Assembly (NCBI RefSeq): GCF_905404315.1
Contig: NC_066293.1
Location: 1,999,001 to 2,063,000 of the forward strand
DNA from: Leptidea sinapis
Lineage: Eukaryota > Arthropoda > Insecta > Lepidoptera > Pieridae
Length of the DNA: 64,000 nucleotides
Direction: 5' to 3'
A model generated the notes under the pieces. That model saw only the letters and a list, made by a program, of their open reading frames with translations. It did not search any database and was not told the DNA's origin. Shown piece after piece: positions 49,201 to 61,200 of this stretch. Every line of letters starts with the position of its first letter. Within the stretch, counting starts at the first letter, position 1. Both the position numbers and the translations under genes were made by a program.

Positions 49201-52200
49201 GGCAGTGCAAGCTTCATCAGATCAGTTCCTAGTTCCCTCTCATACAGTCCACTTATTCGCATGAAGTCCACTGTATTACTCAGCCGACAGTGGTCTCCAC
49301 AGAACTGTTAACTTATATTTCTTTCTTTCTTCTATAGGTCTTACACTGGCGTACCGCGAGTGTATGACCTAGCTGTCATACACACTAAAGTAATAAACTT
49401 CGCCTGTTGTAATGTCTTGCTTATCAGCAAGAGGCTCCATCTAGATCTAACCCCCTTATTCATAAAAGTCTGCTAACTTAAAGCATTGCTAATTCTCACT
49501 CTGTCTTCTTCTATTGACCTAAGTCAGAATGAGAAAAAACACTCCTAAGCGGCTGTAAAGTTAGCGGACCATTATGAATAAGGGGGTAGACGTATAAATT
49601 ATCTAAAATAATATTAAGTGTCGCCTCGGGAATACAAAATTATCGCAGTGCCATTAAAGTATTTTAGTATTAATTATTTCTTATTGCCCGTTACGGCTTA
49701 TATTTGTCTATAGTACGTAATTAACGGGCGTTGCGTAGAGATGTGGGTTCTCTCTGCATCTTCATGCGGTACATTTATCACAGGGAGAGCTCAGAGGAGC
49801 TGTTCGGGTTGATTCCAGCGGCCGAATTCCACCACCGGACATTACGTGCAAAGTTCCACCCGCATCACGTTGACGTCTGGCATTCCACAAGCGCGCGTTT
49901 TGTAAGAATTTTCTGGCCTCGTACAGCCGCTTTGTGGAAGCAATTACCGGCTGCGGTTTTCCCGAACCGATACGACTTAGGGACCTTCAACAAAAGACCA
50001 TACTCCCACCTTAAAGGCCGGCAACGAATCCCTTGACACCTGTTGTTGCGGATGTCCATGGGTGGTTGCTTCACCACTCCCCATCCCGTGAGCCACTTGC
50101 CCGTTTGCCCCCTCTCATATAAAAAAACATTAACTTAACATCTGTTGCTCTGCGATACTTGATTACCACACGGCTTTGCGGTGAGATCAGTTATCGATAG
50201 ATAATTTATACGTCGACAATAGACCCTCTTGCTGTTAGACTACGCATGACAATAGGCTAGGTTTATAACTTTAGTGTGCGTGCGTTGGCTGTAATTAGAG
50301 ATTTATTGTCCGCCGTTTTCCGAAGTTTTCACAGCTGTCGCAGTCTATTTAGACTAGTATAGATGATCTAAGGCATGTCCGAGTATATACGTTCTTTGAA
50401 AATTGAATAAACCACTAAAAATTATTGTTTTTTCTAAAGTTTGCCTGAAATAACTGACCATTTAATTACGTTTCCTTGTGATGTGGTATTCCAGATGTTT
50501 CTCGGAGAAGTGCACACAGACGGAACCCTGGTACGGAACGAAATACCTGCAAGAGGATATCGAGCCTGAGAAGATAGAGGTAATGAGCTTATGGCTTTCT
50601 ACGGTATAATTAAAACCGAGTTTATTGACGCGATAACGTTCCGACTGTGCCAAGCGTGCAAGAGAATGCACGGGAGAGAAAGGCACGCGCGACCTAAGGC
50701 GGCTTCAGACTAATCTTGTTCTTTGATTATTAAAAAAAGTAGTATCGGTCGAAGTAGACAAGACAAAGATCATGTCAAATGTCCATATCGCACCTACTCC
50801 CATAACAGTTGGGAACTGTACTCTCGAAATTGTTGACGAGTACGTTTACCTTGCACAAATTATTCAGTTGGGCAGGTCCAATTCCGCGAAAGAGGTCACT
50901 CGTCAAATCCAACTCGGATGGGCAGCGTTCGGGAAGCTCCGTAAAATCATCTCGTCCTAAGGACCACAGTGTCTGAAGACGAAGGTTTTCAACCAGTGTG
51001 TGTTGCCAGTGATGACTTACGGTACGCAGATGTGGTCGCTAACGATGGGCTTATGAGGAAGCTCATTGTCGCTCAGACGGCAATGGAGAGGTGTATGCTC
51101 GGAGTTCCCCTGCGAGATCGAGTCAGAAATGAGGAGATCCGCAAGATAACCAAAGTTACCGACATAGTCCAAATGATTGCGAAACTGAAGTGGCAGTGGG
51201 CAAGGCACATAGTTCGACGGAAAGATGGCCGTTGGGGCAGAAAAGTCCTCGAATGGCGATCACGTACCGGAAGACGCAGTGTCGGTTGGCCCCCCACAAG
51301 ATGGACCGACGATCTGGTCAAGATCGCTGGAATACGTTGGATGAGGGCAGCGCAGGACCGATCTTCATGGCGATCTTTGGGGGAGGCCATTGTCCAGCAG
51401 TGCACGTCTTCCGGCTGATGATGATGAGTATCGGTCGGCGAGTGCAGTAATAATAGGTTATGTTACAATTCAGAAAAAATTGTTATTATGACTCATATAA
51501 CGATCATATAAAAATATGTTTTCTTCTATCCATCACGTAAAATTATGGTCCGTAAACCGACTTTACCTCTGTAAAGTTCTCTAACCAATTTTTTTTATAA
51601 AATAGAAGGACACAGCATCGATTGTTGCTTTATTTTTTTGTCTCATAAAAAAGCTAAAGTCGATTTAGGTTCCGCACTCCGTTGAAATAACAATAACAAA
51701 ATTGCTTTTACGCTTAGATCATTTATAGGTCTAGATAGACTGTGACAGCTGTGAAAACTTCGATAAATTGAGGTTGACTGTTAACCTCTATGCATGCACA
51801 CTAAAATATAGTCACATACGAATCGAGGGAGTAAGACGTAGCTTGTCACGCACACTAAAATAATAAACCTGGCCAGTGACAACTGAAATATGATTGGTTT
51901 CAGAACTGGAAGTCAGTGCGGTCAATCCCTGAGTTCCACCTTCCCTCCCGCAACGAGTTCATCCCCTCGGCGGAGGGACTGCGGCTGGCGAGCCCTGAGT
52001 CCACCACCGAGGCTGTGGCGCCCATCATCGTGAAGGTAATGGACGAGTTGTGATCTTGAAAACCAAGGCAAGTGATTGCTGGTCCGTGGGTCATGTTCGT
52101 GATGATGTCTGGTCGATTCTGTCATCAACATTTTTTTAGTTTTACACAGACAGACCTTGTTCTGTACACACTTGTTAAATTTGAGAAATCGGTCCAGACG

Positions 52201-55200
52201 TTAGGAGGAGATCACTAAAATACGCAGGAGAATTATATGTCGACTGTATTGAGAATCAAAATCAACCTCAATTTCACGGTAACACTAAAAAAATCATTCA
52301 AAGCAGTCCAGCCATTTAGGAGGTAGTTCGATTGTAAATCTAAACCATCCTGGAATACACTTGAACACACACAAAAAAATTCATTCAAATTGCTCCAGCC
52401 GTTTAGAAGCAGTTCACTGTCAACACACGTACAGAAGAAGAATATACATTAGACTAACAGACCCAGCAAACGTTGTATTGCCGATATTAAAATCGCGATA
52501 CAAAAGTAACTGTTGATCGTAGATGGGTGAAAATTTGAAGTTGTATGTATTTTTTAATGCTGACTCATAATCAAACAAATTAAATAAAAAATGTCAAAAA
52601 ATTAAAAAAAAAATTTTGCGTGGACCACCCTTAACATTTAGGGGTATGAAAAATAGATGTTGTCCGATTCTCAGACCTACCCGATATGCACTCAAAATTT
52701 CATGAGAATCGGTCAAGCCGTTTCGAAGGAGTTTAACTACAAACACCGCGACATGAGAATTTTATATATTAGATAAAGATGAAGACCACTGTTGGCTGAA
52801 CAAAACTGCCCCAGTTAAGCGGACTTCTAGCGGAGTGGACTGTTTGTAGGACTAGGAAACTAACCTGATGAAGCTGCACCGCTGAGACACTTAATCCGGT
52901 CCTTGTTTATAGCCCAACTGGTTCAAGTGGTTCTCCTCCTCTTCACAATTTGTTTTGCGGCGCGATCAATTGCGAGTTGCGGTTCAGTTGTATCAAGCGC
53001 GAACCATGAAGGCATCGGCGAAGGATTGGTTCCGTCCTTCAAAATGGCGTGGTGTTGCAAAGCGGGGAAGAGAGAGAGAGTGAGAGCGTGGTAGGAGAAG
53101 GACAAGGATAGACAGATAGTGCGTTAACAATTTCTTAAAATTCGTTTTCATTTCGCGAATATATTCCTTCTATTGGGTCCGTCTTGATGTATGTGAACAA
53201 CGTGAACTCTAAAATAGATACTAGACTTACAATACTAGATTTACAATATACTATATCTAATATATAAAATTCTCATGTCGCGGTGTTTGTAGTTAAACTC
53301 CTTCGAAACGGCTTGATCGATTCTCATGAAATTTTGAGTGCATATTGGGTAGGACTGAGAATCGGACAACATCTATTTTTCATTCCCCTAAATGTCAAGT
53401 TTGGTCCACGCCAATTTTTTTTTGACATTTTTTTTTAAATTTGTTTGATTATGAGTCAACATTAAAAAATACATACAACTTCAAATTTTCACCCATCTAC
53501 GATCAACAGTTACTTTTGTATCGCGATTTTAATATCGGCAATACAACGTTTGCTGGGTCAGCTATTATACTATATATACAGGGTGTCCCGTAATCAGTGG
53601 ACCAACGGGATACCCGTGATAGGGGTGGTCATCATCTATCGAAAACACCAAATTTTACTGTTCTAGGGCCAGTAGTTCAAAAGATATGATTTTTTAAGCA
53701 TTATTTTGAAAATTCTACCCTTATCAACACAAAAGTTGAAAAAAAATATTTTTTATTTTTATTTTGCCCTGTTTCTTAACTTAAGGTGGCTGAGGAAACA
53801 TGTGTCTTCACAATTAAATCCATTTTTGTGAATAAATATTGCCAAATTAAAAATTAAAAACCAAAACATGCGCAAATATCAAATAACTAAATTTGCAACG
53901 TGATGTTTGAAGCAAGCTAGTGCAAAAAAAATGTATGACAGCCTTGCGGACCATTATTTAAAAAACATCTGCAGTTCATACTGATTCCAAAAAGGTATAA
54001 TTAATCATTATTGTGAAACAATAAAAGACAATAATTATTTTAAATCAACATTAGATAGCAATTTCTTGGCGGAATTTACAATAAAACAAAAGTAAATAGT
54101 TAGAATTTTTTTATTTATTTCTTATAATAAATGTTCGAAATGTCTTCCTCTTACTCTAAGGCATAGCCGGCATCTTCTTATAAAATTTCTTTTTAAACTT
54201 TTTAACGCCCTTTCATTATTTTTGACTTTTTCACTCACCACATTCAGTTTTTGTCTTAGCTGTCTTTCGTTATCGTTAACGGTTTCATATACGGATTCTT
54301 TAAAATATCCCCATAAAAAATAATCCAATGGATTAAGATCAGGTGATCGAGCTGGCCATGGGATTGTACCTCCTCGTCCAATCCACCTACTTGGGTAAGA
54401 CTCGTTTAAATATTCCCTCACTTGTCTGCAATAATGAGCGGGTGCGCCATCATGCTGTAACCACATCCTCTCACATACCTCCTGTGGTACATTTGCTAAT
54501 AAATTACTTAAGTCATTTCTTAAAAATTGCAAGTACCGAGCACCATTAAGCCTCGGTGGGAGCTCAAATGGACCAATAAGTTTACCATCTAAGATTCCAG
54601 CCCACAAATTGACTCCAAACTGGTGCTGGAATCTATCTTCTCGTACAATACGTGGATTCACAACAGCCCATTCATGTAAATTATGAATGTTAAACACTCC
54701 AACTCTTTTAAAACACGATTCATCGCTCCATAATATTGAATTGAAAAATAGTGGATCTTGTCGGCATCGGCGAAGCATCTCTGCACAAAAATCTATCCTC
54801 CGTTGATAATCAGCAGGTAATAGTGCCTGCACTCGTTGAATATGATAAGGGTATAAACTGTTTCTTTTTAAAATGCGATGTACTGTTGTTTTTGCTATAC
54901 CAGTACGTCTTGAAATACGACGAACACTCGTAGAAGGTTCTTCTGTCACTTCGGCCAGTATTTGAAGTTCATCGACTCTTCTAGGTCTTCCCACGTTGTT
55001 TGCAGCTCCGGGAATTCTGCCTTCTAAATACGCGTTATTTACACGGAGAAAAATTCGATGATCCGGATAGCGGTCGCGATTAGGATAGCGCTCACGATAC
55101 GTACGGGCTGCTTGCCGAGCGTTTGCATTACACAGACCGTAAATAAAATACATCTCAGCATATTCACGAGGAGTATAGGTATTAGGCATTTTATAAAATC

Positions 55201-58200
55201 CGGGCAAACAGTATCCAAATCACAAAGACAAACAAGGTCCAATTCAAGCGTCAGTCACCAAAAAAAAGAGTCGTAATGGTAGCGAAGTAAAAAACACGTG
55301 TGCAGCTACGAGCTATGAGCAAGTCTCTGATGAAACTAAGAATAATTTGAAAAATTAGGGTGTGGGGATCATAGGCGTCGGCCAATAGGACCCCGTAAAC
55401 GAAAAAGGTACCTGAGCGAGAAAGAGATAGCATATTGTGTTATCTCTCTCTCGATAACAAAATAATTCTCAGAATAGATAGCGCTTAAATGTTTCTCGCA
55501 ATTGGAGTCTAAAATTGGTTATTAAGTTATTTTTTTTGTAAAATGTAATATTGTTATACCTTTTTGGAATCAGTATGAACTGCAGATGTTTTTTAAATAA
55601 TGGTCCGCAAGGCTGTCATACATTTTTTTTGCACTAGCTTGCTTCAAACATCACGTTGCAAATTTAGTTATTTGATATTTGCGCATGTTTTGGTTTTTAA
55701 TTTTTAATTTGGCAATATTTATTCACAAAAATGGATTTAATTGTGAAGACACATGTTTCCTCAGCCACCTTAAGTTAAGAAACAGGGCAAAATAAAAATA
55801 AAAAATATTTTTTTTCAACTTTTGTGTTGATAAGGGTAGAATTTTCAAAATAATGCTTAAAAAATCATATCTTTTGAACTACTGGCCCTAGAACAGTAAA
55901 ATTTGGTGTTTTCGAGAGATGATGACCACCCCTATCACGGGTATCCCGTTGGTCCACTGATTACGGGACACCCTGTATACAGTCGTGGTCAACTAATTAG
56001 GGACACTCTAGTTAAACCAAATCGTGAATTTATTTTTTATTTTCCAACGAGTCTAAACAAAATTCCATATACCTTAAGTTTAATTATTCATTTATGTGCC
56101 CGATTATACAAACAATAACAACTTCTTAAACATTAAACCTCTTTAAAGTATAGCTAATAGATTATCACAGTGCTGTTTGTTCAAAAAATGCTGGCTGGTC
56201 ATTTAATTAGGGACACTGAGATATTGCGTTCTTTTTTCAAAATCTGAATCTCAATATTTTTTTATTTCTTATTGTTTCGTGGTAGTTTCGGCGGCAATCA
56301 AGATTATAAATTTTAAGTTTTGATAACTTTTTTGAAGAAATTGGGCAAAAATAAAAGTTGCGATGTAACACTACGAAAAATCATCATGAAGTTTGGCGAG
56401 CGTGGTTGGTCATACCGAGGGATAGCAGAATATTTAAAAAAATATGTTAAAAAACTATGGTGAGCAATGCAGTGCACCATTTCAGACGCAACAACACACC
56501 TTTAAATGTGCCCAGATAAAAAAGATCGAGAAAAATAACTCCGCAAGAAGATAGAATGATAACCAGATTAGCTAAGAAAGATCCATTTTTAGGCTCTGTT
56601 TTAATTAAACACGAAGTGTTTGGGGCGGACGAAAGAGCCGGTGAATCAGCGAGGACCGTTAGACGACGTCTGGTAGAAGCAGGGTTGTTCGAAGGAGTGG
56701 CTCGCAAAGTACCGTTGTTGAAGAAAGAACATAGAAATGCACGTTTGATGTTTGCACGTAAATATGGACATTGGACCTACGCCCAATGGTAACATGTATT
56801 ATTCTCTGACGAGACCAAGGTTAATTTGATTTCTCAGATGAAGGCAATACGTACGGCGTCCTGTAAAAGCGGAAATAGATCCAAGATTCACAAAAAAGCA
56901 GGTGAAACATTAAAATGTGGGGTTCATTTTCTGGACGTGGAGTGGGACCTGTGAGGAAAGCTCAGCGTAATTTAGACCAACATCAATACAAGGCAATATT
57001 AGAGGAAACTATGCCTCCCTACGCTGAGGAACATCTCCCTATTATATGGACGTTTCAGCAAATAGCCCGGACCTCAACCCAATCGAGCACCTTTGGCACG
57101 AAATCAAGAAAAAAGTTGCCACTTATCGTACCTCAACTTTTTTATAAAACTTAAACAACTTTGATATAAAATACTTTTTTCTATTTATTTAATCTTTTAA
57201 ATATTTATATCTTACAGCCATTTATTGCATAATAATTGTACCAAACTATGCATATAACAGTTACTGAGAAATCAATAGGGTTTTATATTTATATGTACAT
57301 AACCGGTTTTTCTCTTCACTATCTTGTATGTCCCTAATTAGGTGACCACGACTGTATATATAAACAAAGTCTGTGACTCAGAAGAACATCTCTACCGCAG
57401 ATACAAGCAAATCAAATCTATTGTTACTGTAATCGATTTTGAGTGACAAGTTGTAAAAAAAATTTATTGAAGTAGGCGTTCCTTTGCGGAAATCCATAAT
57501 TATACAAATGATTTGAGTTTTTTTTTGTGTTAATTCCGCCAATATTTGTCTTTAAACAATTCGACACGTGTTTCGCCTCTACACGAGGCATCCTCAGGAC
57601 GTGTTGTCTCGCCAAAATCTGGCACGAGACGTGTTTCTATTGGCGGAACTAACACTAAAAAAACTCAAATCATTTGTATAAGTCGTAAAAAGTCTGTTAC
57701 GCTTGGTATTAGTATTTTGTATATTAATCTTGCTAACGCCCACATTTTCCAATCAAAATGGGGTACTATCGGGCTGCCAGATCGTCAATAGAAGTATATT
57801 GTAAGTAAGCACTTGTTCCGTTGTTAACAACATAATTAATTAATAATTATCCTTGGTTTCAGGACACGCCCCTCATGAGACTGTGGTACAAACATGACAA
57901 CGAGTTTCATCTGCCGAAAGCATTCATCACATTCGATCTGGTCAGGTGTGTGTTGTGACTGTGAATCAATAGTAATAAATAGTACTAAAATATTTTTATT
58001 TATTTATTTAATAGGTACACACAACAGAATTACAATAAATACATAATGAACAAAAAAAAACTATCAGCTAAATACAAGATAGGCTGCAACTCCATGAGGG
58101 TGTGTACTCAGCATGATAAGCATAAATTAATAACTGTGAAAATACAACAATAATAGCGATTAATAATAAAACTAGCTTTAGGTAAGATAAGAAAAAGACA

Positions 58201-61200
58201 GAGAAAATATATATTTGGACAAATAGAAGTGAATAATTATGGTAATAATATTAACCTTTTTTTTTAAATTTAACTAATTATGGAATTTATATAAACTAGA
58301 TTTCCATTTACAAACAGATGAATTAAGGTAATATGTACCCGAGAAGCCATTTTGAACAAATTATTGGGCACGAGTTTTGGAGGTCATGAAATTTACAATT
58401 CTTTTAAATAAATTAATATATTTTTTTATTCAAAATAGGATTTAAAATGACACATTGAAAGTCAAAAACTACCATCCAGTCGAAATAGTGTGCCACAGAC
58501 CTGAGAAGAACGGGCGGATGAAACTCAGCGGGCTTATTTTTTTTCTTTAATTTAGTTACTATACGAGTATAATATGTAGTACATACCATACAATAACATT
58601 TATAATTAAATAGTCTGAGGGTGTTCGCTCTATTCCCAGTCTGTGGTATCATTAAGAAAATCATTTATATTCTAGTAAACTTTACGACAGTGCGGTTTTC
58701 AAGGAGCTTTCTTCCTCGTACTACAAATCTGTGGAAACCTTCCTTTTGCGGTGTTTCCGGGACGAAACGACATTGGTACCTAAAAAAAAGCGCGTACACC
58801 TTCCTTAAAGGCCGGCAACCCTCCTGTGATTCCTCTGGTGTTGCAAGAGAATGTGGGCAGCGGTGATCACTTAACACCAGCTGACCTGTACGCTCGTTTC
58901 TCTTCCAATTCCATAAAAAAAAAAACTTTTGCAGCCCCCTTGCGTATTCGGAGCCTCGCAACTGCAACTTGACCACGTTATGGGTGCTGTTGCTGCGGGA
59001 TTCCCTGCAGCAGTTCGCGTACGCTGCCGAGCTGGCATCGCTGAGGTGGAGCATCGGAAACGTCAGACACGGCATCAGTGTGAGTACCACTGTCTCTCAT
59101 CCTCCTTATTTCGCGCATAAATGTTTTTATAAGATCAGTGAATTAAAAAAAATGACTTTGAAGCCTTGCAGTAACATTGACAAATATGTATTTAGTAACT
59201 ATGTATTTTGAACATAATTTTTAATGTTACTATGACATTCATAATAATTTTTCTTAATAATGATATGGGCACTCTTATTTTTAACTTCATGATGCGATTA
59301 ATTTAATTTATCTTAATTTAATGATGTAATCAATTTTATTTTGTGATTATTATTAATATTTGATTATAGTTTCTGTATGTCAAATATTTGTATGCCCAAT
59401 AACGGGCACGACTTGGAGAGTTGAAATGTATTTAAATCATCTATAATGTTACCCTTGTCAACAAATAAAGATCTTACTTACTTACTTACTCCTTATTTTT
59501 ACTCCAACCGCAATTTAGGGGTGTAATAAGTTTAGCGCATGTCTGTATCGATACATATGAAGCAAGATACACAATTTCATACAAAAATTACTCTTAAAAC
59601 TTTTTATATATTCAGTTTTTTCCAATAATAATAATAAGTATTATAAGTATACAAATGATTTAAGTTTTCTTTAGTGTTAATTCCGCCAATATTTGTTTTT
59701 AAAACAATTCGACACGTGTTTCGCCTCTACACGAAGCATCCTCAGGACGTGTTGTCTCGCCAAAATCTGGTACGAGACTCCTCGTGTCGAATTGTTTTAA
59801 AAACAAATATTGGCGGAATTAACACCAAAGAAAACATAAATCATTTGTATAATTATGGATTTCCGCAAAGTAACGCCTAATTCAATAAAAGTATTATAAG
59901 TATAGTCCGGAGCGAGTTCCGGAAAACAGCCGTGCCAAGCTCTACTAGAACCGATCTATCATCACGGACAGAACTATCATTGCCAATAAGCCTGATATTG
60001 TGTTGGTATATCGGTTAAAGCGTCGGGCATTTATTGTTGATATCATCGTTCCGTGTGTTGATAACCCTAAGAAAGCTGAAATAGACAAATTTTCGAAGTA
60101 CCTAGCACATGAGGTTACTAACATGTGGGATGTTGATTTAACAATTATTGTCCCAATAGTTGTTTCTGTAAACGGTCTTATAGCAAAGAGCCTCCAGCAT
60201 TATTTCAAGAGGCTCTCACTTAATAACTGGATTAAGGGTCAGTTACAGAAAGCAGCTGTTTTGGGAACGGCACGCATCGTGCGGAAGTTCCTCAGTCTGT
60301 CGCTCTAACCACCGGCGGAATTGTCGTGAACCAACGCCGGCGGGACTCTATTTTTTATATTTATATTTGTAATATTGTTTTTTATAAATATGTTATATAT
60401 ATTAATGTAGACAATAAAATTATAATAAAGAGTATAATAATAATAATCTTTCAGAGAAGTTGGTAATATCCAGAATTTGTTAGTCTGTTAGTTACAAGAG
60501 ATCTTAATTATCCATGTTAGCATTGTTAGTAACTTATGCTAATACATTTCTTAATTTACTGGTGGAGGGACACTATATTTTATCCACCCCAATTTTATTT
60601 TATACTACTGTTATTTTTCTCTCAAGGAATTGACCCTTATAACATTTCAATTCCTTTCCTGTTTAGATTTCTATAGTCCTGACATATTTGTCTGTAATTT
60701 TATACTGCCATCAAACTTTTTATACATGCTCCCTTGATCTAAGTAATCAAGTTAACTGCGTAGTAAGAGTAAGGGCTGTACTGTACATTTAAGTTTTGTA
60801 ACAAAAATGTATAATTAAACCCAGAAGTGAGGGTTATCATCTTTAAAAATAACAAACTGTTTAAAGAAAAGGCTGTACGAATTTCGATGCTGTTCACAGA
60901 TAACAGTAGACGGGTACGATGATAAACAACAGATTCTTCTCGAGAAGATCATAGACAAGGTGGTGAACTTCAAAGCGGACCCGAAGCGCTTCGAGATCAT
61001 GAAGGAGAACCACATCCGGGCTATCAAGAACTTTGAGGCCGAGCAGCCTTATCAGGTAAGACTGGTCCAATATTTGTTACTTCCCTGGATGGCTTTATAG
61101 TGATTTCATAGCCTATTTTGAATAAAAAAAAAAATGAACTTGAATTGTTTACCAGTGGGTTGCTACTTAGAACATAATGCTGGCTAGACTGGTACCACGG

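Larger units (their letters stand above)
53579..55975 (-). mobile_element. DD41D mariner-superfamily transposon, full length
   Basis: 2397 bp bounded by CAGGGTGTCCCG and its inverse with TA on both sides. Terminal inverted repeats of 422 bp (53579-54000 and 55554-55975) differ by about one base by eye. Between them one intact transposase ORF lies on the minus strand. Near-identical arms plus an unbroken ORF indicate a recent insertion. It sits in IDE intron 13. Confidence 0.88.

Noticed and set aside
52903..53105. Small ORFs on both strands of the Helitron spacer
   Set aside because: Both strands are open over the same bases and neither shows a family motif; chance is sufficient.
54343..54933. 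Plus-strand ORFs of 68 and 60 codons
   Set aside because: Antisense of the DD41D transposase.
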